From assembly GCF_001766835.1 (NCBI RefSeq), contig NZ_LKEU01000024.1, positions 1 to 64,000 on the forward strand: a stretch of DNA of 64,000 bases, written 5' to 3'. A model generated the notes under the pieces. The model was not told the origin of the DNA, ran no database searches, and saw only the letters and a program-made list of their open reading frames with translations. Below, one piece after another: positions 1-8,381 of the stretch. The first letter of the stretch is position 1. Each line of letters opens with the position of its first letter. This DNA comes from Acetobacterium wieringae (GTDB lineage: Bacteria > Bacillota > Clostridia > Eubacteriales > Eubacteriaceae). The position numbers and the translations under genes are program-made.

Positions 1-311
1 TTTTTCTTCATTTGAGAGATTTGAATTTGTTTTTTTTTAAGCCAATCGACATCCAGTGTTAATTCGCCTATTTTCTTTACGAGCAGCTCCTTTTCATCTT
101 CATGCTCCTGTTTGAGTTTGTCAACATCTTCATTTTTCTTATTGAAGACGGCTGACATATTGGCGATAAATTCGGTTTTCCAACGGCTTAACAATTGCTG
201 AGATACTTCATGCTTTTTTGCGATCTCAGCTAACGTATTTTCTTCTCTGAGGATTTCCAGTACGATGGTTGCTTTTTCCTCAGGGGTCCAGGTTCGTCGT
301 TTTTTACTCAT
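1..311 (-). CDS. IS3-family transposase OrfA, partial
   Basis: The reading frame starts at ATG 311 (minus strand) and runs off the window after about 103 residues. The N-terminus MSKKRRTWTPEEKATIVLEI is followed by a helix-turn-helix region (LAEIAKKHEVSQQLLSRWK, about residues 29-47) and then a charged coiled coil of heptad-like leucines. This is the usual OrfA layout of IS3 elements: DNA binding by the helix-turn-helix, dimerisation by the coiled coil, and a frameshift into OrfB, which holds the DDE catalytic domain. OrfB is not in the window, so activity cannot be judged. Confidence 0.85.
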   Translation of the reverse strand, partial: MSKKRRTWTPEEKATIVLEILREENTLAEIAKKHEVSQQLLSRWKTEFIANMSAVFNKKNEDVDKLKQEHEDEKELLVKKIGELTLDVDWLKKKQIQISQMKK

Positions 312-362
312 GTGTATAGTTTATCTTATTTTCTGGATTTTGTGTCCAACTATTTGTGAACA
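1..362 (-). mobile_element. IS3-family insertion sequence, left part cut by the window edge
   Basis: The minus strand carries the start of an IS3-type OrfA, and the bases just outside it (about 341-362, read on the minus strand as TGTTCACAAATAGTTGGACA) look like the terminal inverted repeat of such an element. The rest, including OrfB and the other end, lies outside the window, so the exact boundary and any target duplication cannot be checked. The element appears to have landed in a gene whose 3' remnant follows on the plus strand. Confidence 0.6.
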
Positions 363-606
363 TTATATTGAAATGGACAGCTTGGGAGAGAAAGAACAAT
401 GGAAACTTAATTTTCTTGCAAATGCTGAAAATTTTGAGTTGAAAGAAATAGCTTCAATAGAAACTCCGGTACGTAGTATCGATATTGCAAATATCCAATT
501 AATCGTGTGGCTTATACCTGCAGAAAGCAAAGTTTTTGCCGAAGATTTTTTTGCGAAGTTCTATGATGTAACAATTGTCGGTACTACGCTAGCCCTTTGT
601 CGATAA
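363..606 (+). pseudogene. 3' remnant of an interrupted gene next to the IS end
   Basis: An open frame continues out of the IS end and encodes about 80 residues (HYIEMDSLGEKEQWKLNF near the start, ending VGTTLALCR). Its protein-like composition suggests the C-terminal part of a gene cut by the insertion. The frame can be extended backwards to an ATG/GTG-type codon inside the IS, but that start overlaps transposase sequence and has no convincing ribosome site. Bases 563-586 match the right end of the dispersed GTACCGA repeat found near 12.0 and 38.7 kb, so the C-terminus may itself be altered. I do not recognise a family. Confidence 0.4.
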
Positions 607-610
607 CATA

Positions 611-639
611 AAACCAGGCAATCATTTTGCCTGGTTTTT
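611..639 (+). terminator. Rho-independent terminator
   Basis: A 10-bp perfect stem (AAACCAGGCA, 611-620, with TGCCTGGTTT, 628-637) is followed by a T run. It closes the interrupted gene and insulates hflX. A TATAAT -10 box for hflX follows at 644-649, with no clear -35 because the hairpin occupies that place. Confidence 0.85.
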
Positions 640-681
640 GTGCTATAATAAGATACCCTAATAAATCAAAGGAAAAAAATA

Positions 682-2496
682 ATGGCAGATAATAATAAAA
701 GTGGCATTCGCCAAAGCTATATCAATGAACTGAATGACTTGATTGGTTATCAAATGGAAAATCAGGTCCTGCTGGATGAATACGTACTGGAAATTTTAAA
801 ACGACTGACCCTGATTACAAAACGGGAGGTGTTGATCTGCACCAATGACAAAAATCGGGTTCAATGGGTAAATATTGGTGATGCATCCACTGTCAATATC
901 GGCAATGCGGAGATGCTCTATCATGTCAAGGCCCTCAATAAATACCGGGTCATTCACACTCATCCCGGTGGCAATCCGCGGCTGTCGGCTGAGGATTTTT
1001 CGGCGGCTAAAAAACAGAGCCTCCAGTGTATTATTGCCATTGGTGTCGACGAAAAAATACCGACCAGCTTTAGCATTGGAGTACCGGTGGTAGAAGAAGG
1101 AACCATGGAGTATGGTCAGGGACTGTTCAAAACCCTTAAGGAACTGAACAAATTTCCGCTGGAACACTACATCCTGTTGGCTGACCGGTTTATTAAAGAT
1201 GACCCCAATAATCGCTTCGATGCCGAGGATGAAGAGGAACGGGCATTACTGATCGGATTGGATCTGCCGGGAAATAAGGGCATTGAACTGGTGGATTCGA
1301 TGGAAGAATTACGGCAACTGGTCAAGACAGCCGGTGGTATTGTGGAGGAAGAGGTTTGTCAGTCAAAAAGTCAGATCGATCCAACCTTTTATGTCGGTAA
1401 GGGGAAGCTCCAGGAACTGATCAAGGTGATTCAGAATCATGACATTAACCTGATTGTCGCTAATGATGAACTCAATTCCCGGCAAATAGCCAACATTGAA
1501 GCCGCCACCGGTACCAAAACGGTTGATCGTACCACTATTATTCTGGATATTTTTGCCCGCCACGCAAAAACCAAAGAAGGCAAGCTTCAGGTGGAACTGG
1601 CCCAGCAGAAATACCGGATGAGTCATTTAAAAGGTCTGGGGATTGTAATGTCCCGGACTGGCGGTGGTATTGGCACCCGAGGCCCTGGTGAAAAGAAACT
1701 GGAAACGGATCGCCGCCATATCCGCAAACAGTTAGAAGAGCTGGAAGCCCGGATTGAACGGATCAATAAGAGCAATCAGCTCAACGCCGTCCAGCGCAGT
1801 AAAAATAAAATCAAAACGGTCAGCTTAATTGGTTATACCAACTCTGGGAAGAGTACCCTCTTTAATCGGCTGACTCAAAGTGAAGTGGTGACCAAAGATG
1901 GCCTTTTCATTACCCTTGATTCGACCCTGCGAAAGGTCGATCCGGAACATGGTGAGTATTTGGTCTCAGACACTGTTGGCTTTATTGACAAACTACCCCA
2001 TGATCTGATCAAAGCGTTTAAAACCACCTTGATGGAAGTCGAAACCGCTGATCTATTGCTGCATGTGGTGGATGTGTCCAATCATAATTATCAGGCTCAG
2101 ATCGCTGTGGTTAACCAGGTGCTGTCGGATATTGGTTCCGGCAATAAAAAAGTCATAATGATTTATAATAAAATCGATAAGCTGACCCCGGAAGAACAGG
2201 ATGCTTTGTTGCAAAAGAATCAGGTGGCGGTTGAGGAACTGGCTTTGTATATTTCCGCAAAAGAAGAGATGGCAATCGAGAGTCTCTTTGAAACCATCAA
2301 TCGGGTGCTGGTAGGAGAAAAACGGGAAATGCAGATGCTGATCCCTTATGATGACAATAAATCACTGGCACTTCTGCATGAGATGAAAGTGGTTTTGGCG
2401 ATTGACTATCAGGCTGACGGCAATCTGGTGACCATCGAAATGACAGATGATTTTCCGACCCATCTGTTTGAAAAGTATCAGGTGACAGAGGTATAA
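682..2496 (+). CDS. hflX: GTPase HflX with N-terminal JAMM-like domain
   Basis: HflX is a ribosome-associated GTPase that splits stalled or hibernating 70S ribosomes under stress. The GTPase domain shows G1 GYTNSGKST (from residue 384), a switch region DTVGF and NKID, preceded by the glycine-rich HflX signature SRTGGGIGTRGPGE. At 604 residues it is well above the roughly 420 of E. coli HflX. The extra N-terminal part carries H92-T-H94-P and D105, that is H-x-H-x10-D, with a possible partner Glu49 (REVLI), which matches the metal site of JAB1/MPN/JAMM peptidases. Long HflX proteins of this kind are, as I recall, common in Clostridia. The yigZ-like gene follows after 2 bases, so the two are probably co-transcribed. 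Confidence 0.95.
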   Translation: MADNNKSGIRQSYINELNDLIGYQMENQVLLDEYVLEILKRLTLITKREVLICTNDKNRVQWVNIGDASTVNIGNAEMLYHVKALNKYRVIHTHPGGNPRLSAEDFSAAKKQSLQCIIAIGVDEKIPTSFSIGVPVVEEGTMEYGQGLFKTLKELNKFPLEHYILLADRFIKDDPNNRFDAEDEEERALLIGLDLPGNKGIELVDSMEELRQLVKTAGGIVEEEVCQSKSQIDPTFYVGKGKLQELIKVIQNHDINLIVANDELNSRQIANIEAATGTKTVDRTTIILDIFARHAKTKEGKLQVELAQQKYRMSHLKGLGIVMSRTGGGIGTRGPGEKKLETDRRHIRKQLEELEARIERINKSNQLNAVQRSKNKIKTVSLIGYTNSGKSTLFNRLTQSEVVTKDGLFITLDSTLRKVDPEHGEYLVSDTVGFIDKLPHDLIKAFKTTLMEVETADLLLHVVDVSNHNYQAQIAVVNQVLSDIGSGNKKVIMIYNKIDKLTPEEQDALLQKNQVAVEELALYISAKEEMAIESLFETINRVLVGEKREMQMLIPYDDNKSLALLHEMKVVLAIDYQADGNLVTIEMTDDFPTHLFEKYQVTEV

Positions 2497-2498
2497 GT

Positions 2499-3134
2499 GT
2501 GGAAGATTACAAAACGGTATTAATTCCTGATGAAACGGAGATTGAAATCAAGAAGTCCCGCTTTATCAATATGGTCTTTCATATTGAAACCGAAGCAGAA
2601 GCTGAAGCAATTCTCGCCGAAATCCGAAAAAAGCATTATAAAGCCACCCATGTCTGCTGGGCCTATGTGCTTAACACCAATCCCCGGCGCCAAAAAGCCA
2701 GTGATGACGGCGAACCTTCCGGTACCGCCGGTAAACCGATTCTGGAGGTCATTGATCATCGGGAGCTTAGAGATGTACTGGTGGTGGTCATTCGCTATTT
2801 TGGCGGCGTGAAGCTGGGTACCGGCGGTCTGATCCGGGCCTATGGCGGCGGCGCCAGTGATGTCCTGAATCATTGTACCGTGGTCAAAAAGCAGTTTTCG
2901 GATCAATTGCAAGTGGTGGTCAGTTACGCAAGTTATGGGGGCCTGAGCAACGGTTTAATGGAACGGGAGGTGATTCCGGTAAATGAAGATTTTGGCGAAA
3001 ATGTCACCCTGTTTTTTCAGATCCCGGTGGCGGAAACAAACGGATTTTTAGCCTGGATCGAGGATAAAACCAATGGTACGGCCCAGGTTATTCGTAGTGA
3101 ACCAGCTTTTGTGGATGTTGTGGTTAGTTTATAA
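2499..3134 (+). CDS. yigZ: YigZ/IMPACT family protein
   Basis: This 211-residue protein has the two-domain YigZ layout: an N-terminal UPF0029/IMPACT domain with the conserved DGEPSGTAGKPIL stretch (about residues 69-81) and VIRYFGGVKLGTGGL, then a C-terminal ferredoxin-like DUF1949 domain. The eukaryotic homologue IMPACT regulates Gcn2, while the bacterial role is not settled and is thought to concern nucleic acids or translation. The start is GTG 2499, two bases after the hflX stop, with AGAGG placed 7 bases ahead inside the hflX end. A short hairpin (ATAACAACA, 3131-3139, with TGTTGTTAT, 3156-3164) overlaps its stop codon but lacks a T tract. Confidence 0.92.
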   Translation: MEDYKTVLIPDETEIEIKKSRFINMVFHIETEAEAEAILAEIRKKHYKATHVCWAYVLNTNPRRQKASDDGEPSGTAGKPILEVIDHRELRDVLVVVIRYFGGVKLGTGGLIRAYGGGASDVLNHCTVVKKQFSDQLQVVVSYASYGGLSNGLMEREVIPVNEDFGENVTLFFQIPVAETNGFLAWIEDKTNGTAQVIRSEPAFVDVVVSL

Positions 3135-3222
3135 CAACAATGATTCTAAAATTGTTGTTGTTATAAAGTGAAAGGTTATGAAAAAGATGCATCGTTAGAT
3201 AAATAACTAACGAGCGAAACCC

Positions 3223-3251
3223 TTTACAAATGCCAAAAAGTTGGATATAAT
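3223..3251 (+). promoter_or_regulatory. Strong sigma-A type promoter of a candidate small RNA
   Basis: TTTACA (3223-3228), a 17-base spacer and TATAAT (3246-3251) form a near-consensus promoter with no coding region directly behind it. A perfect hairpin CGTTAG/CTAACG (3193-3198/3207-3212) lies just upstream of the -35 box. Transcription would start at about 3258. Confidence 0.7.
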
Positions 3252-3257
3252 TGCCAT

Positions 3258-3369
3258 AGTAAAAAATTAATGCTGAGTTTTAAATTAGCATGGATACAAT
3301 AATGTATTCTAATTTAAAACAAAGAATAAAAATATCGAGGGGTTACTTTCGATATTTTTTCTTTTTTTT
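3258..3369 (+). ncRNA. Candidate small RNA of about 105 nt
   Basis: The predicted transcript runs from just behind a near-consensus promoter to a terminator made of AAATATCGA (3330-3338) and TCGATATTT (3349-3357) followed by a long T run. Between them lies a perfect 12-bp stem (3277-3288 with 3309-3320) whose apical part can extend through ATACA/TGTAT. The only frame inside, a 10-codon ATG frame at 3270, has no ribosome site. The size, strong promoter, internal stem and terminator are typical of a small regulatory RNA. I do not recognise it as a known family. It could instead be a leader with early termination ahead of the VanZ gene. Confidence 0.5.
3330..3369 (+). terminator. Rho-independent terminator of the candidate small RNA
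   Basis: A 9-bp perfect stem (3330-3338/3349-3357) with a 10-base loop that begins GGGG is followed by a T-rich tract interrupted by one C. Confidence 0.8.
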
Positions 3370-3468
3370 GCAAAAATTTCCGGTCAGGAAAATTTCTGTG
3401 GCACTCTAAAGGTTTATTCGTTATAATAGCAAGGCTTACACGAGCAATCAACCAGGAAGGACCAGGAT

Positions 3469-3957
3469 ATGAGTAAAAACAACCGTGTCGCATTTCTCTT
3501 TAAGCTGCTGTTGCTGGCTTATTTGGGATTTCTAGTTATATTGACGCTATTACCCGATGCTTCTAATATTACCTATGAGACTACCGTAAACTTGATACCG
3601 CTGACTACGATTGATAACTTTTTTTATGACATTATGGTTAATGGCTTTATTGATTGGGAGTTTTTGGCAACCAAACCAACGAATCCAACAGAAATTCTTT
3701 TATACACCTTTACCGATTCGTTCAAAAACCTGGCCGGAAACATCATTTTGTTTTTACCGCTGGGGTTCCTATATCCGTTAGCACGAAAAAACAAGGTCGG
3801 CTTCTTCCATGTCTTTGTGGTGATACTGGGAACCACCTGTGCTATCGAGCTGATCCAATACTTGTTTTTAGCCAGTCGTCGGGCGGATGTCGATGATATT
3901 ATTTTAAATCTGATTGGCGGTTTGATCGGTTATCTGGTTTATAAATGGATTGAGTAG
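3469..3957 (+). CDS. VanZ-family membrane protein
   Basis: This small 162-residue integral membrane protein has four or so hydrophobic segments (about residues 10-28, 85-103, 109-132 and 141-160) and the VanZ-like pattern of acidic and arginine residues between the last two (EL..YLF.ASRRADVDDIILN). VanZ proteins are named after the teicoplanin-resistance gene, but most chromosomal members have no proven function. A TATAAT -10 box at 3422-3427 suggests its own promoter. radA begins 16 bases after its stop, so the two may be co-transcribed. Confidence 0.8.
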   Translation: MSKNNRVAFLFKLLLLAYLGFLVILTLLPDASNITYETTVNLIPLTTIDNFFYDIMVNGFIDWEFLATKPTNPTEILLYTFTDSFKNLAGNIILFLPLGFLYPLARKNKVGFFHVFVVILGTTCAIELIQYLFLASRRADVDDIILNLIGGLIGYLVYKWIE

Positions 3958-3973
3958 TGAATAAGGGGAAAAG

Positions 3974-5335
3974 ATGGCAAAGAAAAAAAGTATTTTTGTC
4001 TGTCAGAGCTGTGGTTATGAATCGCCCAAATGGATGGGTAAATGCCCGGAGTGTGGGCAGTGGAATAGCATGGTGGAAGAGTTGGATTTTTCTAAGCAGG
4101 GAAGTAAGGAAACGATTCGGGAACGGGGCGTTTATTCTAAACCGAAGTCCCTAGCGGAGATTACCTATACTGGGGACACCCGCTACCCGACCTGCAATGA
4201 AGAGTTTGATCGGGTTCTGGGTGGCGGGATTGTCCCTGGGGGGATGATCTTGCTGGGCGGTGACCCGGGGATCGGGAAATCGACGTTGCTTCTGCAGACC
4301 ACTGAAGCCCTGGGAAATCAGGGCTATAAGATTTTATATATTTCCGGCGAAGAGTCGGAACAGCAATTAAAAATGCGGGCAGAGCGAATGAAGGTAAAAT
4401 CTGAAAAGATTTCTTTCTTATCGGAGATTAATATTCCCTATCTGCTGACGATTATTCTAGAAGAGCGGCCAGATATTGTCATTATCGATTCGATTCAGAC
4501 CATGTACAGCCCGGACATCAGCTCAGCTCCAGGCAGTGTCAGCCAGATCCGTGAAAACACCGGCGCACTGATGCAATTGGCCAAAAAAGATAATATCGCA
4601 ATGGTGTTGGTGGGGCATGTCACCAAAGATGGGGCCATTGCCGGTCCCCGGGTGATGGAGCATATGGTTGATACGGTGCTTTATTTTGAGGGCGAAAAAT
4701 ATCACGCTTATCGGATTCTAAGGGGTGTCAAAAATCGTTTTGGCTCCACCAATGAAATCGGGATTTTTGAAATGACTGAAAATGGCTTGCAGTCGGTAGC
4801 CAATCCATCGGAGATGATGCTCGACAGCCGTCCCGAAAATACCTGTGGATCGGTGGTGGTGCCCTGTATTGAGGGGTCCCGGCCGTTGCTGATTGAGCTG
4901 CAGGGGCTGGTTTCGCCCACTGGCTTTGGAAATCCCCGACGAATGGCCACTGGCATGGATTATAACCGGATGGTATTATTGCTGGCAATTATGGAGAAGC
5001 GGCTGGGAATTCAGATGCAGTCGGTGGATGCGTACATCAATGTGGTGGGTGGCATCAAGGTGGATGAACCCGCACTCGATCTGGGAGTAATTGCTGTACT
5101 TTACTCCAGCCTCCGGGATTTTCAGATCCCCGGCGATTTGATGATTCTGGGCGAGGTGGGATTAACGGGTGAAGTCCGTAACATCCAGCACATCGAAAAA
5201 CGCCTGATCGAAGGAAAAAAACTGGGCTTTAAGCGTTGCATTATCCCCAAAGGCAACCAGAAAGGCTTGAAAATTGCCGGAATGACGATTCTCCCGGTAG
5301 ATAGTATTCGTTCGGCCCTGGACATTTTACTGTAG
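3974..5335 (+). CDS. radA: DNA repair protein RadA
   Basis: RadA is a RecA-like, DnaB-related ATPase that promotes branch migration in recombination repair. All family parts are visible: an N-terminal zinc finger (C10, C13, C24, C27), a Walker A at about residues 95-104 (GDPGIGKST), the RadA-specific KNRFG motif within GVKNRFGSTNEIG, and a C-terminal Lon-protease-like domain. The length of 453 residues is normal. ATG 3974 has AAGGGGA 5 bases ahead. It stands after a VanZ gene and before the 6S RNA, with its own end about 95 bases before the 6S start. Confidence 0.96.
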   Translation: MAKKKSIFVCQSCGYESPKWMGKCPECGQWNSMVEELDFSKQGSKETIRERGVYSKPKSLAEITYTGDTRYPTCNEEFDRVLGGGIVPGGMILLGGDPGIGKSTLLLQTTEALGNQGYKILYISGEESEQQLKMRAERMKVKSEKISFLSEINIPYLLTIILEERPDIVIIDSIQTMYSPDISSAPGSVSQIRENTGALMQLAKKDNIAMVLVGHVTKDGAIAGPRVMEHMVDTVLYFEGEKYHAYRILRGVKNRFGSTNEIGIFEMTENGLQSVANPSEMMLDSRPENTCGSVVVPCIEGSRPLLIELQGLVSPTGFGNPRRMATGMDYNRMVLLLAIMEKRLGIQMQSVDAYINVVGGIKVDEPALDLGVIAVLYSSLRDFQIPGDLMILGEVGLTGEVRNIQHIEKRLIEGKKLGFKRCIIPKGNQKGLKIAGMTILPVDSIRSALDILL

Positions 5336-5395
5336 ACCATCCGGTGGGTTGAAATAAGTGAATTTGACTGCTGGTTTGCGGCAAAAATTTATCCT

Positions 5396-5423
5396 TTGAT
5401 TTCCGTAGAAAACCGTGTATAAT
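5396..5423 (+). promoter_or_regulatory. Promoter of the 6S RNA gene
   Basis: TTGATT (5396-5401), a 16-base spacer and TATAAT (5418-5423) sit 7 bases ahead of the first pairing base of the 6S closing stem, which places the start point correctly. Confidence 0.7.
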
Positions 5424-5428
5424 TAAGT

Positions 5429-5627
5429 TATCCCAAAGTGTTCGTTTTTTACTTTATTTTTGAACCTACATCAATACTCAGGGAGTCTGATTGTTCGCTG
5501 GCAGATGTTAGGCCTCATTATATCAGTGGAAAACAGAAACTAGAGACAAGACACCCACCTAGCTTTCGCTAGGGCGTCAAAAATGGAGTACGACACGTTG
5601 GGATAGCACCTAAGGGTGCTTTTTTTG
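5429..5627 (+). ncRNA. ssrS: 6S RNA (SsrS/BsrA type)
   Basis: The RNA has a closing stem ATCCCAA (5430-5436) with TTGGGAT (5598-5604), a long mostly double-stranded body with a central open region, and the segment GACACCCACCTAGC with a hairpin and AGGGCGTC near the 3' side, which matches Firmicute 6S RNA as I remember it. A consensus promoter precedes it and an intrinsic terminator (AGCACC/GGTGCT plus seven T) ends it. 6S RNA mimics an open promoter and sequesters sigma-A RNA polymerase in stationary phase. The position ahead of ruvA is independent of that operon, which has its own promoter. Confidence 0.75.
5605..5626 (+). terminator. Terminator of the 6S RNA gene
   Basis: AGCACC (5605-5610) pairs with GGTGCT (5615-5620) around a short loop and is followed by a run of T. 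It directly abuts the 6S closing stem. Confidence 0.8.
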
Positions 5628-5629
5628 TG

Positions 5630-5657
5630 TTGTAATATTTTTTTGTTTTGGTACAAT
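5630..5657 (+). promoter_or_regulatory. Likely promoter of the ruvAB-queA operon
   Basis: TTGTAA (5630-5635), a 16-base spacer and TACAAT (5652-5657) lie immediately behind the 6S terminator and about 35 bases ahead of the ruvA start. Confidence 0.5.
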
Positions 5658-5691
5658 GGGTAAAGCATGTTTGAATTTTGAAGGAGGGCTT

Positions 5692-6294
5692 ATGTACGAA
5701 TATATGATCGGGAGCTTGGAAGAACAAGCCATGGATTATGTGGTCATTGATCAAAACCGCATGGGATATAAGGTAAAGGTGTCGACCAATACATTAAATG
5801 AGCTGCCGAGTCTGCATTCGGAGGTCAAGCTGCACCTTCATCAGGTGATCAAAGAAGACGAAGTTTCGCTGTATGGGTTTGCCACCACCGATGAACGGGA
5901 GATTTTTAGAACCATGATCGGGATTTCCGGGATCGGACCCAAAGCAGCTATGGGACTTTTGTCGCAGTTTAGCCGCAACGAGCTGATTGGCCATATTGTC
6001 AACGATGATCCTAAAAGCATTGCCAAGGCCCCGGGAATTGGCATAAAAACGGCCAGTCGGATTATCCTGGAGCTGAAGGATCGCTATAAGGATGTTTCAG
6101 TCGGAGATCTGAAGTCTGTTTCCTTACAGGCTAAAGATGATACGGTTACCCAGGCGATTAACGGACTGGTGGGATTGGGTTATAGTATTTCAGAAGCTTC
6201 CGAAATGGTAGCCCGGGCATTTACCCCCGAGAGTAGCATTGAAGCGCTGATCACCGGGGCGCTTCGCTCGGCTAATCCATTGAAGGGACGATAA
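5692..6294 (+). CDS. ruvA: Holliday junction branch migration protein RuvA
   Basis: RuvA binds four-way junctions as a tetramer and loads the RuvB motor. The 200-residue protein has the N-terminal OB-fold (MYEYMIGSLEEQAMDYVVID), central helix-hairpin-helix motifs (ISGIGPKAAMGLL and APGIGIKTASRIILELKD) and a C-terminal RuvB-binding domain starting near residue 150. I chose ATG 5692 because AAGGAGGG lies 4 bases before it and the resulting length is standard. An upstream in-frame ATG at 5656 would add 12 residues without a ribosome site. ruvB follows after 3 bases. Confidence 0.96.
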   Translation: MYEYMIGSLEEQAMDYVVIDQNRMGYKVKVSTNTLNELPSLHSEVKLHLHQVIKEDEVSLYGFATTDEREIFRTMIGISGIGPKAAMGLLSQFSRNELIGHIVNDDPKSIAKAPGIGIKTASRIILELKDRYKDVSVGDLKSVSLQAKDDTVTQAINGLVGLGYSISEASEMVARAFTPESSIEALITGALRSANPLKGR

Positions 6295-6297
6295 CAC

Positions 6298-7362
6298 ATG
6301 AAAGAACGAATCATCACCTCTGATTTTACGGAATTGGATGTTGAAATAGAAAAAAATTTGCGACCCCAGGGTCTGGATGAGTATATCGGGCAGGAAAAAG
6401 TAAAAAAACAGATGGGTATTTTTATCAAAGCTGCTCAGAAGCGGAAAGAAAGCCTGGATCATGTGCTTCTTTATGGACCACCGGGGCTGGGAAAAACCAC
6501 CCTGGCCAATATCATCGCCCGGGAAATGGGGGTCGGAATCAAAACCACCTCTGGCCCAGCCATTGAAAAGGCTGGCGATCTGGCAGCCATTCTGACCAGT
6601 TTAAAAGAGGGCGATATCCTCTTTATTGATGAAATCCACCGGCTGCAGCGCTCGGTCGAAGAGGTGCTTTATCCAGCCATGGAAGACTATGCTCTGGATA
6701 TCATCATCGGCAAAGGCCCGGGTGCCCGTTCGATCCGGCTGGAGCTGCCACCCTTTACTCTGATTGGTGCCACCACCCGGGTAGGCCTGTTAACCTCACC
6801 ATTACGGGATCGTTTTGGAGTGATTCAGCGACTGGAATTGTATAATCCGGAGGAGCTGGCCACCATTATCCGCCGTTCTTCCGGCATTATCGGCATCGAA
6901 ATGGATGACGAAGGGGCGATCGAACTGGCCATCCGCTCCCGGGGAACACCGCGTATTGCCAACCGCTTGTTAAAACGGGTTCGGGATTATTGTGAAATCG
7001 AAGGCCGGGGTATTATCGACCTCAAGACCACCCGGGAAGCCCTGGATCTTTTTGAAGTGGATGATGTCGGGCTGGATGAGATCGACCGGATTATGTTAAA
7101 AACCATCGTGGAAAAATTTGACGGTGGACCGGTCGGGATTGACACCCTTGCTGCTGCCATCGGTGAAGAAAAAAACACCATCGAAGAGGTGTATGAACCC
7201 TATCTGATTCAACTGGGTTTTCTTTCAAAAACACCTCGTGGTCGGATGATCACTAGCCGTGGTTATGCCCATTTGGGACTGGAGGACTATGTGAATGAGG
7301 CACAAAGTCCGCAGCAGCTAAAAATAAATTTCTATGACAATGAGGAAGGTATTGATGAATAA
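6298..7362 (+). CDS. ruvB: Holliday junction helicase RuvB
   Basis: RuvB is the hexameric AAA+ motor for branch migration. It shows Walker [10 protein letters not shown] (from residue 60), Walker B with DEIH (from residue 111), sensor 1 GATTR, the arginine finger region SPLRDRFG and a C-terminal winged-helix domain ending in [13 protein letters not shown]. The length of 354 residues is slightly above the usual 330-340. It is translationally coupled: the queA start lies inside its last codons (overlap of 8 bases). Confidence 0.97.
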   Translation: MKERIITSDFTELDVEIEKNLRPQGLDEYIGQEKVKKQMGIFIKAAQKRKESLDHVLLYGPPGLGKTTLANIIAREMGVGIKTTSGPAIEKAGDLAAILTSLKEGDILFIDEIHRLQRSVEEVLYPAMEDYALDIIIGKGPGARSIRLELPPFTLIGATTRVGLLTSPLRDRFGVIQRLELYNPEELATIIRRSSGIIGIEMDDEGAIELAIRSRGTPRIANRLLKRVRDYCEIEGRGIIDLKTTREALDLFEVDDVGLDEIDRIMLKTIVEKFDGGPVGIDTLAAAIGEEKNTIEEVYEPYLIQLGFLSKTPRGRMITSRGYAHLGLEDYVNEAQSPQQLKINFYDNEEGIDE

Positions 7363-8380
7363 AACGGACTTTTATTATGATCTCCCGGATGAACTGATTG
7401 CCCAGTGTCCCCTGGAAAAAAGGGACAACTCCCGGCTGATGGTGATTAACCGGGAGAAGAATACCATTGAAGATCATAAATTTTTTGAGATTACTAATTA
7501 TTTACGACCTGGAGATTTGCTGGTGATGAATAACACCAAGGTATTACCGGGACGGTTATTCGGGACCAGGGAAGATACCGGTGGAAAGGTGGAGATCCTG
7601 TTGCTGCGGCATCTGTCCCAGAAAGACTGGGAAATCATGGTCAAGCCAGGAAAACGGGCCCGGGTTGGGGCCCGGATTGTTTTTGGTCCCGAGCTAAAGG
7701 GTGAAATCACGGGAACCACCCAGGGGGGACTCCGAATAATCAGTTTTGAATATTCCGGTGTGTTTGAGGAAATCATTGACGAGATCGGCCTAATGCCGGT
7801 GCCGCCCTATATTCATGAAACCTTGACAGACAATAACCGCTATCAGACCGTTTATGCCAAGCGGGAAGGCTCGTCGGCAGCTCCTACCGCTGGGCTTCAT
7901 TTCACCCCGGATCTGCTTTCGAAAATTGAAGCCATGGGGGTGGAAATTGCCGAGGTGACCCTCCATGTGGGCATTGGCACCTTTCGTCCAGTTAAATGTG
8001 ATGTGATTGAAGAACATCATATGCATGAAGAATATTATGAGGTGCCGGAAGAAACAGCCAGGGCTGTTAAACGAACCAGAGAACGGGGTGGCCGGGTTAT
8101 CGCTGTGGGGACCACCTCGGTGCGGACCCTGGAAAGTAATGCCAAGCTACATGATGGGGTGGTTACTCCTTACACCGGGGTAACGGATATTTTTATTTAC
8201 CCGGGCTATGAATGGGAGGTGGTGGATGCTTTGATCACGAATTTTCATCTGCCAGAATCGACCCTGCTGATGCTGGTCTCAGCCTTTTATAACCGGGAAG
8301 CGATTATGAAAGCCTACCAAACGGCCATTGACTGGAAATATCGTTTTTTCAGTTTTGGGGACGCCTTGTTTATTGAGTAA
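7355..8380 (+). CDS. queA: S-adenosylmethionine:tRNA ribosyltransferase-isomerase QueA
   Basis: QueA transfers and isomerises the ribosyl part of SAM onto preQ1 at the wobble position of GUN tRNAs, giving epoxyqueuosine. Family motifs are the N-terminal [19 protein letters not shown], the HYxxx-type block [13 protein letters not shown] and the C-terminal [17 protein letters not shown] take ATG 7355, with GAGGAAGG 5 bases ahead. It shares the operon with ruvAB and normally with tgt, the enzyme acting before it. A structured insert of about 261 bases now separates queA from tgt and starts right at the queA stop codon. Confidence 0.96.
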   Translation: MNKTDFYYDLPDELIAQCPLEKRDNSRLMVINREKNTIEDHKFFEITNYLRPGDLLVMNNTKVLPGRLFGTREDTGGKVEILLLRHLSQKDWEIMVKPGKRARVGARIVFGPELKGEITGTTQGGLRIISFEYSGVFEEIIDEIGLMPVPPYIHETLTDNNRYQTVYAKREGSSAAPTAGLHFTPDLLSKIEAMGVEIAEVTLHVGIGTFRPVKCDVIEEHHMHEEYYEVPEETARAVKRTRERGGRVIAVGTTSVRTLESNAKLHDGVVTPYTGVTDIFIYPGYEWEVVDALITNFHLPESTLLMLVSAFYNREAIMKAYQTAIDWKYRFFSFGDALFIE

Positions 8381-8381
8381 A

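Noticed and set aside
265..606. A 113-codon frame as an intact gene
   Set aside because: Its first third is antisense to the transposase and the IS end, and it has no ribosome site there. Only the part after the IS end looks protein-like, so I report a remnant.
3391..3427. Sigma-54 promoter ahead of the VanZ gene (TGGCAC seen)
   Set aside because: The matching GC element at the -12 position is missing; a TATAAT box fits the start better.
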